From assembly GCA_029237695.1 (NCBI GenBank), contig CM055265.1:116720067-116784066 (forward strand): a DNA stretch of 64,000 bases, given 5' to 3'. A program made the translations under genes and the position numbers. This document shows positions 19,630 through 31,655 of this stretch, piece after piece. Numbering within the stretch: position 1 is the first letter of the stretch; each line of letters opens with the position of its first letter. The notes under the pieces were generated by a model that was not told where the DNA came from, searched no databases, and was given only the letters and a program-made list of their open reading frames with translations. Source of the DNA: Conchocele bisecta. Taxonomy: Eukaryota > Mollusca > Bivalvia > Lucinida > Thyasiridae.

Positions 19630-21822
19630 ATGGGTGTGCGCGGACTGTCAACGTTTGTCGACAATAACCAACAGTTGCTGACCCACCGCCATCTACATGG
19701 CACCAAGGTTATCATTGACGGTAACAATCTCTACCATTTCCTCTTCTATAGCAGCCATGTGTCGCATCAGTTCGGCGGTGACTATGATCATTTCGCTCGC
19801 AAGATCAAACATTTCTTCAACACACTGAAGCTGTGTAACGTTAGCCCGTATGTTGTTTTTGATGGTGGATATGATCCTGATGATAGGAAGTTACCCACGA
19901 TATTGAAGCGTGTGAGCGACAGGAGAGAAACTGTTCAACTGCTGTGTTCGACGGGTCGAGGAAAGGTACTACCGATATTAGCCCACGAGACATTTCGCCA
20001 AGTTCTGGTGGAGCTAGACATTGCACATGTGTCGTGTGACTTTGAAGCCGATGATCAGATTGTTGCGCTAGCTAACGACTTTCGTTGTCCTGTAATGAGC
20101 AATGACAGTGACTTCTTTGTCTATAGCCTTAATGGTGGATATATTCCATTTGATTACATCAATTTAATGCTGTGCGTGTTTAACACAAAAACTGAAAATG
20201 AGTCTGTTTGGACACCCAACCTGCTGTTGAAGGACACTGAATACATGTACATCCCTGTGAAGTATTACCATTACACCAGATTTACTGAGCACTTTAAAGC
20301 CAAGGACTCACAAATGCTGCCCCTGTTTGCTACATTACTCGGAAATGACTTTGTTGATGCTGTAACTTTTGCAAACTTCTTTGCAAAGTTAAATGTACCT
20401 AAGAATTCATGCAATAAGTTTGCTGTGGCAAATCAATCCAAAATGCATGTGTTGCTTCACTGGTTGGATTCCGTTGGGGATGGTAACCGGGGCATGGAGA
20501 AAGTAGTGGAGTCTGCAACATTGAAACATAGGGATGCCGTGAGGACTTTAATTTCCAAGTCCATTTATGGCTATTCTGGGGAACAAGGGTACACATCCGT
20601 GAATCTTAAAGACTATTTCGATATTGAGAAGTGTCAAAATGTACAGATATTAGAATTGGTAGATTACTTTGACAATCATCTACCAGAATGGTTTGTCTCT
20701 GGTCTCCGGTGCTCTCAAATGTCGACATTTCTACAAAACACTGCAGTGTTACATAGGGTGATTCTCCTCTGCCAAGTTGAAGTTTTGCCAGATTTGTCGA
20801 CATACCGCTGTTCCGAAGATATCCGACGAGTAATGTATGGCATAATTGTAAAACCAGTGTCCGCAATAACATCACAGAGTAGAGACCGTGGTGTGGAGGA
20901 ATATGACAGGGATGTGAAAAACACAAAGAAGTTTTATGTGGAACCGCTGACTGTGCTTGAAAGATATGGTGCGCTACCCAGCCTTGAAGCTATACCAGAA
21001 ACTGGTAAAGATGACCTGAAACAGATCCTTGTTAACACCCTAGGTGTTGATCTAGATGACGTCAGGCGGGAACACATGTCTTTAGATCTAATGGTGCTGC
21101 TATGTGCTGTTGTATACTGGGTTAGCAACTCGGAACCAAGGACGTCCTTAAATCATGTACGAAGTCTGCTGTTGTGCATTATAATGTTACACGTGAGGTC
21201 ACTAAAATGGTTGGATCAGAAACAAGAACGTGAACAAACAGCTGTTGAACCTTATCTCTATCAAGATATTGCCATGGCTTACAGAACATCGAACAAGAGA
21301 CAATTAGATCATATTGATAAACGCCTGGAGAAATACTTCCTGAAACCGGACCATTCTGCTAAAAATCCGAGAGAAAATATGATTGTTCATGGATTCTCAC
21401 AGTTCCAGGCATGCTTGTTGGACACAGTTCATTTGAATCACCTACTTATGCATCCCGTACCACCTCCTAACCCCAGTGTGATCTTTAATGGTACATTTGT
21501 GTATAACCTATGTCGCAACCTGCACGGCAGAGTTGAGCCAGGTCTATTTGTAACAGAATTACTGTTGAAAGGTTCGCCATTGTATCTGGTATTGACTCAA
21601 ATGGAATATTTCATTCTCAAGCTATGTCCCGAAGGCTGCTTCATTGATAGTCACAAGGCGGTTAAAAAGAAAACTAAAAAGAAATTGAAAACAAGTGTGG
21701 AAAATAGCAACATGCGTAGTTCACATGCAGGCACTGAACATTGCGAAAAGAATAGTGGAAATAATATATCTGTCAATTGCAGTGTGAACAATAGGTTTGC
21801 TTTACTGGACCTAAGTGACTAA
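19630..21822 (+). CDS. Asteroid-type XPG/FEN-family nuclease, left-arm copy, 730 residues
   Basis: This uninterrupted, intronless frame begins MGVRGLSTFV, the hallmark start of FEN1/XPG/asteroid proteins. Family acidic residues are visible at D30 (VIIDGNN), D78 (VVFDGGYD), E139, D141 and D142 (FEADDQI) and D159, D161 (SNDSDFF), so the metal site looks complete. The C-terminal third is specific to asteroid-like proteins and ends in a Lys-rich tail (KKKTKKKLK). Asteroid homologues are known but their substrates are poorly defined; flap or structure-specific nuclease activity is inferred from the family. Its partner at 53,173-55,317 is also intact. A fold-back element starts nine bases after the stop and supplies AATAAA signals. 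It is a host gene, not an element gene, though it lies about 1.4 kb from the end of element B. Confidence 0.85.
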   Translation: MGVRGLSTFVDNNQQLLTHRHLHGTKVIIDGNNLYHFLFYSSHVSHQFGGDYDHFARKIKHFFNTLKLCNVSPYVVFDGGYDPDDRKLPTILKRVSDRRETVQLLCSTGRGKVLPILAHETFRQVLVELDIAHVSCDFEADDQIVALANDFRCPVMSNDSDFFVYSLNGGYIPFDYINLMLCVFNTKTENESVWTPNLLLKDTEYMYIPVKYYHYTRFTEHFKAKDSQMLPLFATLLGNDFVDAVTFANFFAKLNVPKNSCNKFAVANQSKMHVLLHWLDSVGDGNRGMEKVVESATLKHRDAVRTLISKSIYGYSGEQGYTSVNLKDYFDIEKCQNVQILELVDYFDNHLPEWFVSGLRCSQMSTFLQNTAVLHRVILLCQVEVLPDLSTYRCSEDIRRVMYGIIVKPVSAITSQSRDRGVEEYDRDVKNTKKFYVEPLTVLERYGALPSLEAIPETGKDDLKQILVNTLGVDLDDVRREHMSLDLMVLLCAVVYWVSNSEPRTSLNHVRSLLLCIIMLHVRSLKWLDQKQEREQTAVEPYLYQDIAMAYRTSNKRQLDHIDKRLEKYFLKPDHSAKNPRENMIVHGFSQFQACLLDTVHLNHLLMHPVPPPNPSVIFNGTFVYNLCRNLHGRVEPGLFVTELLLKGSPLYLVLTQMEYFILKLCPEGCFIDSHKAVKKKTKKKLKTSVENSNMRSSHAGTEHCEKNSGNNISVNCSVNNRFALLDLSD

Positions 21823-21831
21823 TATGTGTCT

Positions 21832-22176
21832 ATAATTCCAGCACAAAAATATTTACACAATTCCCTAACATTTGATTGGCCCGTAGCAAGTCTGTGTCCA
21901 AAATTTATATCCCAGTAAGCTCCCATGCCGAACTACTTTCTGTAACCGTGAGGCGCAGTTAAAATAAAACAGAAAATAAACACATTTTCTTGATGAATTT
22001 ATTTCAAATGCTGGAATTATAAGGAATGAATGGCCTTTTTGTGGAATTTATCAGGGATATAAACTTGGAAAAGTCGCGAGAATACTGGACGAGGCCTTCC
22101 GGCCTTCGTCCAGTATTCCCGTGACTTTTCCGAGTTTATACCCCGATAAATTCCACAAAAAGGCCATTCATTCCTA
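21832..22176. mobile_element. Composite fold-back element FB1
   Basis: The first part of about 190 bases has ATAATTCCAGCA and TGCTGGAATTAT ends. It is joined directly to a near-perfect hairpin with AGGAATGAATGGCC ends. The same two-part unit occurs at 39,424-39,774, 47,562-47,915 and 52,817-53,167. Confidence 0.9.
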
Positions 22177-23020
22177 TAATGACTGGACAAATGATTGGGA
22201 CTTATGAGATTTGCGACCAGTAAAGATCCAGATTAGCCTGTGCATCTGCACCGTCTGAACAGGATCTACGCTGTTCACCGTTCTGTCCCATAGCACCTGC
22301 ATTATGATTCTAAGTACATGCAGCAGTATTGATTTTTACCAAGCTAAGCTGACCATAAATCCCATAAGCCCCATTTCTCCAATCACAGCCACGTATCTGT
22401 CAACTGCAATGGAAACAATATACAAGGGGTGTTCATAAAATACCCGGACACGTTCTGTATAGTCCATGTTTGTTGGGTTAACTGTCTGAAAATTCACATA
22501 CAGGATGATTTATAAGTGCTGCATCGATTTCATATTCATAACTCCTCATAAATATATCATGGACATGTTTATCATTACCAACGCAACGTCATCACGCGAT
22601 ATGAGGCCCAACGTCAAAATGACGTTATGTAAATGTTATGCACCTTATTGTTCAATAGAAGAAAAACATGACCATGCTTTTATTTCATGCTCGCACAATG
22701 AATTATTTTTCAAAATAAACACACAACAGTCCTGTATGCACTCACGACAACGGTGATGCCTATAAATGTACGTTTGTTCAAACATAGCACCTGGCATACC
22801 GGCAGTAACATTATTAATTGCTGACATCGCCAAAGTGGGAGTCCCTTCATGCGGCTTTTCGTGTACGGGATTTAAAAAAAAGAAATCACAAGGGGCAAGT
22901 TTTGACGAATATGGAGGATGGAATACATGTAATAGCTCCCATCCACGATATTTAACTCTGCATGCTAGCGGCGAAAATATCCGCCAAACGAATTAGGAGT
23001 ATATGTTTTATTTCTCTCTG
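22177..23020. other. Intergenic DNA with a copy of dispersed repeat R2
   Basis: 22,195-22,400 carries the R2 words GATCTACGCTGTTCACCGTT and CCATAAGCCCCATTTCTCC. The rest has no supported gene. An open frame at 22,505-22,756 is mirrored in the right arm (52,488-52,171) with a changed 3' end, so it is not under coding constraint. Confidence 0.6.
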
Positions 23021-23092
23021 TAAATATGTCTTGAAATTTCATTAGAATTGAGTCCTGAGGACTCAACTCTAATTAAATTCCAAGACATGTTC
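23021..23092. repeat. Hairpin with ATGTCTTGAAATTTC arms
   Basis: An imperfect palindrome of about 34-base arms around TGAG. It is mirrored at 51,903-51,972, where the arms match better. Confidence 0.85.
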
Positions 23093-23351
23093 ATGATATT
23101 TACGGGGAGAAATACAAGAAAATATGATGAATTTTTGTCCGCTAGTTTTGAACTATTTATAGCCCACAAGTTTCCCAGCATGCAAAGAGTTAATAATGGA
23201 TTCACCCACTGTAACTACTCGATTTGAAAAATGTACAGATATCCCCCGTCCACTCACCGTCTTATAACTCTAGCACAGTAGGTAACTCGCATGACCTTCC
23301 GCTCCATGTTCAGCATCATTGGGATCCATCTATGTCTCCTTATATTTAATA

Positions 23352-23890
23352 TAGGAATGAATGGCCTTTTTGTGGAATTTATCGGGGTATAAACTTGGAA
23401 AAGCCACTTTCGCAATTGGCGATAAAAATAAACAATTGGCGATAAAAAATTACAATTTTCGAAAAAAAAAATTTTTTCGTTAATTGTAATTTTTTATCGC
23501 CAATTGTTTATTTTTATCCTATTGGTTATTATAGGAATGAATAGCCTTTTTGTGGAATTTATCGGGGTATAAACTTGGAAAAGTCGCGGGAATACTGGAC
23601 GAAGGCCGGAAGGCCTCGTTCAGTATTCCCGCGACATTTCCAAGTTTATATCCCCGATAAATTCAACAAAAAGACCATTCATTCCTAATAATTCCAGCAT
23701 TTGAAATAAATTCATCAAGAAAATGTGTTTATTTTCCGTTTTCTTAAGAATTATTTTAACTGCGCCTCACGGTTACGGAAAGTAGTTCGGCATGGGAGTT
23801 TACTGCGATATAAATTTTGGACAGAACTTGCTACGGACCAATCAAATGTTAGGGAATTGTGTAAATATTTTTGTGCTGGAATTATATCTG
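23352..23890. mobile_element. Nested FB1 fold-back cluster (left arm)
   Basis: A half FB1 hairpin is interrupted by another hairpin made of CAATTGGCGATAAAAA arms (23,419-23,520). A full FB1 hairpin (23,532-23,690) and the second FB1 part in reverse order (23,695-23,890) follow. It is mirrored at 51,150-51,640. Confidence 0.8.
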
Positions 23891-24495
23891 TTTAGTCGCA
23901 TTATGGAGTGTGCTGGTAGTGTGTTCAACCGATCTGACAGTTCACGCACAATCATCAATCCCAGACTTTTACTTCGGGTCACAACATCTGACGATGTCGC
24001 TTTTGGACGTCCATGTCTTGCATAGCCTTCGTGCCTTCCCGTCCACTGTATATCCGACTATATCGCTATTAAATTGTCACTGAGATGGTGCGCTTTCACC
24101 AAATTAATCTCTCGCCATCAACTCAAACATCTCGTCTTGATTTATGCATTTAGAAGAACAATTTAATATCAAATCTTGGTTCTTGCTGCATGTTCTCATA
24201 GACAGGACAGACAGTCGTTAAACTACATCATTTCCTGTCATGTCGGTCACATTTTCCAAGTATGTCGTTGCATAAGAAACGTTAAATAATGTCGCTATTA
24301 TTTCCCAAAATTGATATGACCCATCAACAAACACACTGAAACGCCAGCACTTCTCATTCCGCCTTCTTTCAAAAATATGCATACACAATTACGCTACTTG
24401 TGCTGCAATCCAAAACATTACGTTACCATAGCAACTGCAACACGAACCATAAACATTATTTTCATACTTTGTCTTGGACTAATGGGAAACTATTG
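23891..24495. other. Left-arm-only segment, no gene seen
   Basis: This stretch and the following FB1 copy have no counterpart in the right arm, where the sequence jumps at about 51,150. The short open frames lack any recognisable feature. Confidence 0.55.
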
Positions 24496-24828
24496 GCCAA
24501 TAATTACAGCACAAAAATATTTACACAATTCCCTAACATTTGATTGGCCAGTAGCAAGTCTCTGTCCAAAATTTATATCCCAGTAAACTCCCATGCCGAA
24601 CTACTTTCCGTAACCGTGACGCGCAGTTGAAATAATTCTTAAGAAAACAGAAAATAAACACATTTTCTTGATGAATTTATTTCAAATGCTGGTATTATAA
24701 ACTTGGAAAAGTCGCGGGAATACTGGACGAGGCCTTCCAGTCTTCGGGCCTTCGTCCAGTATTCCCGCGACTTTTCCAAGTTTATACCCCGATAAATTTC
24801 CACAAAAAGGCCATTCATTCCTATATAG
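24496..24828. mobile_element. FB1 copy with half of one hairpin arm missing
   Basis: The first part has the usual length, but the AGGAATGAATGGCC end of the hairpin is absent on its left side, so only the inner stem is paired. Confidence 0.8.
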
Positions 24829-25690
24829 TCTACAAGATATCCAACTTTGGTTGAAATGCATTTTATGACCACCCCTCGTATTTGCTTTACTGGGCCCGAG
24901 TGCCTAATAAAGTGCAGATACCCCGAAAAATTGAATAGCAAAACTTGCCGATGTCCCCGTCCTGGTAGATTTAGCCGTTTCATGAGTTATTTCTACAGTT
25001 TGCGGGAAATAAGGAAGGAAAGATGGGGTGCACTTGGATCCAGAATATACCCAGAAATCAGTAGAAAATGCAGTTTATAGGCGCCAAAAGAAACACACGA
25101 ACACTCACAGGCCCTGATAGAGTATTGTTGACATGCAATAATATTTCCAGCAAAATGTAGGTCGTCTCGAAATTACTCATAAACGGCTAAATGTATAAGG
25201 ACGAGGACATCGGCAGGTGTTGCTATTCAATTTTCAGGTTTATCTGCGCTTAACATGTCAAAATCGCTTCAGTAGATGCCGAGATATTAAAGGTACATGC
25301 CCACTCAGTAGGCACAAAATGTTCTTTATATCAGAGACATCATCCGAGACATTTTCTGGCGAACTAAACATTCATTCACCATTACTCCACGTATTGATTG
25401 GCATTAGTATACATTTTATATCCGACCTAAATTTCTACACTGATATCAGGGGCGATAACCGTGTTTCCTTAAAGCCCACACAGCAGGTTACACTGTACTA
25501 CTACTTTTCATTTTCTGTCCTGCCTTATATGAGCCATTTGTCTACCCACTAACGAGTTATTTTTAATCACGGTGCGTGTTAATTGATGTTAAATCGCATT
25601 TTATATGCCGCGACCAGAAAGGGTATTTTCCGACCTCGTGCTATTTTTACCAACACGCGTCACGTGACGCGGTCAATCATATCACATCTT
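24829..25690. other. Intergenic DNA mirrored in the right arm
   Basis: Matches 51,145-50,490 in reverse from about 25,005 onward. No frame that I can support. The frame at 25,217-25,552 is partly shared with 50,843-50,610 but has no recognisable domain. Confidence 0.55.
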
Positions 25691-25896
25691 TGACATGCGC
25701 AGTGAAGTATCGGAAGTTGAGAAGAAAAATCTCTGTTCGAGTCCAAATATAAATCTCCACGTAACTCTTTCCATTTGGTGATCTGGTCGCCAATATTAAC
25801 CACTCTCTCTCTCTCTGTACTGCCTGTCCCTCAGACATTTCGCCTTTGTTTTGGCCGACGCCGTTTCATATAATTTCCGTCCTGGACATTTCGACA
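25690..25896 (-). pseudogene. Possible degenerate first exon (left arm)
   Basis: On the minus strand an ATG at about 25,896 begins MSKCPGRKLYETASAKTKAK, a basic segment that looks like an exon of a nuclear protein. The frame is lost within a GAGAGAGAG microsatellite two bases longer than in the right-arm copy (50,267-50,485). I do not recognise the gene. Confidence 0.25.
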
Positions 25897-25915
25897 TGTT
25901 GATATTCTTGTTTAC

Positions 25916-27395
25916 ACATTGGGAAGCCTATTGGCGTGCGTAGTATGCGCACCGCAAGCCGTGATGTGAAAGTCGTCGTCCCCGCACATTATCAAAATAG
26001 ACTGTTTCCGCCGCGCGTCGCTAACAGTAAATTGATAATTAATAAATGATTATATTTGTATAGCGGGCACTCGTAATGTTTAGAACTGGTGGAATAGCGA
26101 CATAATTATACACTTATTTAATTCCTGTAAAGAACATTTTGCGCCTACTGCGTGGGCATGTACCTTTAACATGTTAACGGACATTACTGTTTATTATCTG
26201 TATTTACTTTTTGATGTGGAATGATCATATTTTATAATCTGTCGAAAGTATTATTTTTTCAGGTGATACATTTAATTAGTATAAATAATTAAAAAATAGC
26301 ATGCCTCATTTGCATATGAAAATAGCCCGATACCACCGCGCGTCACTAACAGTAAAATAATGATTCATAAATGATTATATCTGTATAGCGGGCACTCGTA
26401 AGTTTTAGAACTGGTGGAATAGTGAAACAATTACACACTTATTTAATTCCTCTAAAGAACAGTTTGTGCCTACTGAGTTCAGTAGGTTGTTCTTAGGTTG
26501 CCAGCAATGGGATTTGCTTTGTGTACCGATGCCATTTCTTGTTGTATCTGGTCTTGGAAGTTGTAGTGGAATACACAAATACAACATACAAGCTATGGTT
26601 TTTGCAACTTTTTATTACACTTTTACAAACCTAAGTATTAACATGTTCATATTAGATGTGTCCAGATGATGTGGAACATACTGTAGAGATGTGATCTGGC
26701 ACGACAAAATATGCCATCTGTGAATCCCATCCACTGCTAGATGCGGATACGTAACACTACTTAACTCCAGTAAGCGTACATACTTACATACGGTTACAGG
26801 AGTAAAGTAATGTTACAGTTCTGCTACTAACCCACTGCATGTTATTGCTTGAATGCCTGTATTTATAAAACATTAAAACGTTTTGAACTCAAAGACAGTC
26901 ACTTTGGTTGAGCCTGAGTTACCAACACATCAGGGCAGATTGCCTGAGCCCGATCTTAAGCAGGCTGATTTTAAAATTTGAGTACATGCTCAGACAGCTG
27001 TATGCATCTTGTGATGGCACACATGTTTCACAGACTGAATACCAAACAATACAGACCCAGATCTCGTTGAACAATGATCGCAAAATGAATTAACCCCGTT
27101 TCTCCAGTTAGTCACATATTTTCAAGCAGAATTGAGCAGTTATTCATGTATAGTGCACAGGTGGAACACGCGGACCTGTGTCGTAAATGTGCGCTGAAAC
27201 AAATCCAATTACACCACCCATCTGTACTGTATGTTACAGGTGGGTGGGGTAATGGGATTTTTCATTGTACTTTTTTATGTCGCATGCCCGAGACTTCCAC
27301 CTGTGGTATAGTGTACTCCACTTTGACAGTCAAACATGCAGAACATGAATAGTTGATTAAAACGTTAACCCGTTAAAGACGGGATGCAAATATAG
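25916..27395. other. Intergenic DNA mirrored in the right arm
   Basis: It contains two related blocks with GAACTGGTGGAATAG and TAGCGGGCACTCGTAA (near 26,065 and 26,385), each mirrored in the right arm (about 50,090 and 49,775). The 68-codon frame at 27,146-27,352 is identical in both arms, but it lies in a stretch of generally high arm identity and has no recognisable feature. Confidence 0.55.
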
Positions 27396-27399
27396 TAGT

Positions 27400-27500
27400 A
27401 TGAAACCTTTAAGAGAAAAAAATCCCTATTTTCTTTCTTTCATCTCGAAAGTATATGTTGTTACCACTCATTTGAACCGTCTCAACTGAAAGATGACGGA
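27400..27500. repeat. Half of fold-back family FB3
   Basis: Contains TTACCACTCATTTGAACCG but not the second arm. The mirrored right-arm locus (48,615-48,712) has both arms, so the left copy has lost one. Confidence 0.7.
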
Positions 27501-27544
27501 ATTTCGAGAAACTATAAACTGTTTGCATTCACTGTTTGTTTTGT

Positions 27545-27852
27545 TTGTTTGTTTATTAGTGTTTAATGGCCTATCAACAGCTAAGGTCATGTAAGACCGG
27601 GCAAATGGGTTCGACCCCATTTTAACCTGCTTCATTGGGGGGAAAATCCCAAAATCAGAACGGAATATTTACATCAAGAACAAGTATATTCAGCCCTGAA
27701 ATTAGAATAAACTGACCTGGTGCCATACCACACCAAGTCACTTGGCCCCTTCCCCTAAAATAGGATTACGAATATCGTAATACTCACATAAGGGGTATAA
27801 CCAGATTCAACTGTCGCATACAAAATGCCAAAGACATATGTGAGGGCCAAAC
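27545..27852 (-). repeat. Dispersed repeat R1
   Basis: In reverse it reads GGCCCTCACATATGTC through CTGGCACCA..TCA and ends with a TAAACACTAATAAACAAACA tail. It has two counterparts in the right arm (41,575-41,925 and 48,070-48,460). Confidence 0.7.
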
Positions 27853-27855
27853 CAG

Positions 27856-28158
27856 TAGCCTATTTCATCAACATTGCAAAGTATACTTTACTAGCAAAGT
27901 ATACTTTGAGGGAGAAATTTTCAATTTTATGATAAATTTATTAATTGTTATTATACTGAATTTATTACATTATCACAGCCAATTTGGCTGTGATAATGTA
28001 ATAAATTCAGTATAATAATTCTGCATACTTTTAATCATGAAATATATGCATTCGTTAGTTCTATATGAAATAATGCATTTCAGGAAAAATAAATGATTAC
28101 TCCCTCAAAGTATACTTTGCTAGTAAAGTATACTTTGCAATGTTGATGAAATAGGCTA
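27856..28158. mobile_element. Fold-back element FB2 with an empty site in the other arm
   Basis: The ends are TAGCCTATTTCATCAACATT and its reverse, with CAG on both sides (27,853-27,855 and 28,159-28,161). The right arm, at about 41,655, has the uninterrupted ACCAGGTCTCC, with one CAG. This indicates insertion with a 3-base target duplication. Confidence 0.9.
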
Positions 28159-28161
28159 CAG

Positions 28162-28509
28162 GTCTCCAGTCGGGATTCCGGTAAGGATGAACCCCGATCG
28201 TTAAATTACCCATCGGGTGCTCCCACTAGCACACTCCTGTACCCTGATAACGATCTGTGTTGCTTGTTACAAGAAAACAGGTGTTTCGTTGATGGAATAG
28301 TGAACAGTGCAGATCCTGATCAGACTGTGCGGATGCACAGGCTGATCTGGATCTACACTGGTGACATAACCCATAAGCCTCATTTCTCCAGTCACAGCCA
28401 CTTGTTAAAACAAGTTACGGTATGAATTCCATTTACTATAATGTACACAACACAAATTAACCCTCAGCTGAGAAAATGGACATTATGACATGTGTGACTG
28501 GCATATAGA
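28162..28509. other. Intergenic DNA with a copy of repeat R2
   Basis: R2 words (GTGCAGATCCTGATCAGACT, CCATAAGCCTCATTTCTCC) lie at 28,290-28,400. No gene is seen. Confidence 0.6.
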
Positions 28510-28625
28510 GAATATCAGGCTAGTGTCTTTTTATATCAAGTTTATCAGGCAAGGTTAGGAATTCCTACCGTTTCCGAATCGAGCCTGATAAACTTGACAT
28601 CAAAAGACACTAGCATGGTATTCCA
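28510..28625. repeat. Hairpin with CTAGTGTCTTTT arms
   Basis: Arms of about 35 bases (GCTAGTGTCTTTTTATATCA; GACATCAAAAGACACTAGC) enclose a less-paired centre. Mirrored at about 41,185-41,295. Confidence 0.85.
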
Positions 28626-28967
28626 TTTATCAGGTAATGTTTTATGCTCGAAAATAATCACAGATGACGTCGTTATCTTTGGACAGAATGCAGACTTGTT
28701 TACGTTGCGTCATTACACTGACGTCATTCGGTAACGTCACAGGACGTCATCCGAAGAATGGAACATCAGTTTTCACTTCGCTATGTTTGCTCGGAATAAT
28801 TGTGGCTGAGACACGAGACGTAAGAACAGCACACACACCTGTAGCCTGATAACGATCTGTGTTCCTTGTTAGAAGCATGACGGATATTTCATTGATGGAA
28901 TGGCGAACAGTGCAGATCCTGATCAGACTGCGTATGCATATTACTCACAGAAAAAAATTATAAATTT

Positions 28968-29062
28968 TCTTTATTTCTCACCAAAAGTATTTATTGTTAC
29001 CACTCATTTGAACCATCTCAATGAGATGGTTCAACTGAGTGGTAACAATAAAGCAAATAGAA
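28968..29062. repeat. Fold-back family FB3
   Basis: TATTGTTACCACTCATTTGA is paired with its reverse around a CTCAATGAG centre. The mirrored copy at 40,736-40,841 is longer and more perfect. Confidence 0.85.
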
Positions 29063-29520
29063 AAAAAATGTTCGTAAATTTTGATAGCTGTGAATCAGTA
29101 TCTCGCATACAATGTGTTAACACTATTTCCATGCTGGCAGTAAAAACAAGTGGATGGATTGATTGATTGATTGAGATTTCACATCAGTTGAACAAACAAG
29201 GTTAGATACTGGCAGGAATAATTATGAATCTTCGACAAGGAAATAAAAATATCTTTCCAGAACTGAAGGCAATCTAGACTGTTAATGTATGAACACATTA
29301 GAAAAGCGGAACACCTGAATAAATATTTTGATCAGTTTAAATAAAGAAATGAGACAGAAAATGGCTTGGAACACTGTATTATATAAAACATGACCATTAT
29401 TACTTATAATACAGAAATACAGAATTTAATTTTGTAAACTGAGAAATACAAGTTTCTTTATAGGATTTACAAACACCAAGTGAAATAAATTAGGTATTTC
29501 AAAATGATAGCGAAATTTAT
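29063..29520. other. Intergenic DNA, nothing recognised
   Basis: It includes a short GATT/TGAT simple repeat (29,155-29,175). No supported gene. Confidence 0.6.
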
Positions 29521-29524
29521 TTAT

Positions 29525-29795
29525 TAATAACTAGAGCAAGCGAGCGCACGGATACCCCCCTGGCTGCCGCCTGACAAATGTTTTCATTAAGCTTTGGGTA
29601 TGAAAGCCGCATGGGTGGACTATAGAATGAAAATGGATGATGGTAAAGAAGTTTCAAGTCAATCAGACATGTGGTTGCACAGATAATGGATACCAGAAAA
29701 CTTTAAACGCAAATCTTATGGACGGACGAACGGAAATACGAAAACTGTATACCGGTATACCCCTTGACATACTATGCATGCTGGGGGTATAATTA
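29525..29795. repeat. Dispersed repeat with CATGCATAGTATGTC end
   Basis: In reverse it carries GTCCGTCC-like and TTTAAAGTTTTCTGGTATCC words, as in many mollusc dispersed repeats. Mirrored at 39,995-40,265. Confidence 0.6.
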
Positions 29796-31590
29796 AATAT
29801 TACATGTGCACAGCACAAGTGAAATTTGTGACTTAAAGACATCTGTAGCATCTAAAGAGTCACGAAAATGAAAATGTTCAAGATGTGAAAACAAATATTT
29901 TGTCTGATACAGCAAATAAAGTTTTATTGCATTTCATGATTCCGTAATATGCGATACCTAATAAATATGGATATATATGTACAAGCTTTGCAACTGGATT
30001 ACAAGGAAATACCACACATTACAGTCAAACTTTGGAGACGATTTTGTAAAAGTATTTATTATGCACACACTACGTACTCATAATGGTGGCAACGGATTAA
30101 GTTGGTACCCGAAATACAAACAAATTAATTTCTGACCTGACCAGTGTAGCCTGTGTGCAAATGGTCGATCAATTGGGATTTTACGAAGACCAAGTCCATG
30201 TTTGGCCGCCGACTAAATTATAACCTTGTCTTAGTGGCAGCAATATTGTAGATGGCATCGACAGGAGCACTAAACATGGGCATAAATTAAACATGAATAT
30301 GTTCAACCATAGTCACAAAATATCTGGTCTGCAACTAGAAAATGTTTACATAAAAAAGTTTATTTAATGGTGTTTAACAGCCTGTCGACAGCTAAGGTCA
30401 TTTTAGGTCGGGCTAACCCGGTCAAATCCCATATTTCACCAGCACAGATGGGGAAAATCCCAAAATCAGAACTGAATACATGTACATGCATTTACAGTAA
30501 AATATATATTCAGTCCTGAAATTAGAATAACCCGATCTGGTGCCAGGTTCTCATCACACCAGTCATAGAAAAGGGTTGCCAATCTCGTATACAGATATGG
30601 TGATGCATAATATATAAACTGTAGTTTCACTAACTGTACTGAAAAGATAAAAAGACCCTTTGTTTTGCGTCTATGGTTGGCTTGTACAATTGCATGTAGT
30701 ACATCAGCCAGCTTTTGTACATCCATGACTTTTTTGACTTTTTTTTAAAAAAATCGGTCTATATTACGTTCTGAAAATTTGACAAAACTTGCAGTGCTGA
30801 TGCTCTCCAATGATTGTCCGAATTTTATGTAAAATATGTCGCTGTCATTACAAAATATGACCAGCGTGGCTCCAGTTCAACATGCACATCCAGTCCAATC
30901 ATGGCCTACACTGTTTGCTCTGTGAAACATTCCTGATGTATTCAAACACTCAAACATACCATTTACTGTCAAGTCAAAGATCTCCAAAGTCAATTTGAGA
31001 CAGTTTTTCCTTTCCTATCAAGGCACATAATCAAGGTGCATGATCACGTGGTTACAACAACAACAATTACTGAAACTTCCAGAAGTGCCTCCGATTCAAA
31101 GTACGCATTCTGTTATATTGTCCTTATTATGTAATAGATTTTGATGAAACATGGCGCATCAAATGTGTCTCGTTACGCTGCATTTTGTGGTCTCGGTATT
31201 TTGGCCCAAACTTCTGTCGTTTTTGCGTAGAATTGATTTCATGGAAATTGATTCTTCGCAAAACATAAGTATGTGCCGAAATCCCGAGACCACCAAATAC
31301 ATGTACATGTCATGAAGACTCATTGGCTGCGCCTTATTTCATCAAAATCAGTTGCATATTAAGGAAAATATCAAATAATACTTTGGAGTGCCAGCTTTCA
31401 AAGCTTTCAGACATTGTTGTTGTGGTAACAATGTGATCATGCACCTTGATAATTCAATGAAAGGGCCGACTATTGTGCATTTAAGAATACACACAACGTC
31501 CATAATCAATCCAGATCAGCCTTCACGTCGGTGTTGTCGAACCAGCGACTATAATCAGTACAATATTTTCCTTTCTTTACGACTACAGCA
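29796..31590. other. Intergenic DNA with an R1 copy
   Basis: R1 lies at 30,365-30,560. The site near 30,012 is the empty counterpart of the FB1 insertion at 39,424-39,774. A 86-codon minus frame (30,726-30,466) is not kept in the right arm. No gene is supported. Confidence 0.6.
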
Positions 31591-31655
31591 TTGCAATACT
31601 TGACTATATTATCGAACGAGCATAGCTCGTTCGATAATATAGTCAAGTATTGCAA
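31591..31655. repeat. Perfect hairpin, 30-base arms
   Basis: TTGCAATACTTGACTATATT continues to ATCGAACGAG and is repeated in reverse after a 5-base loop. At the mirrored locus (37,803-37,856) the loop and part of one arm are deleted. Confidence 0.9.
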
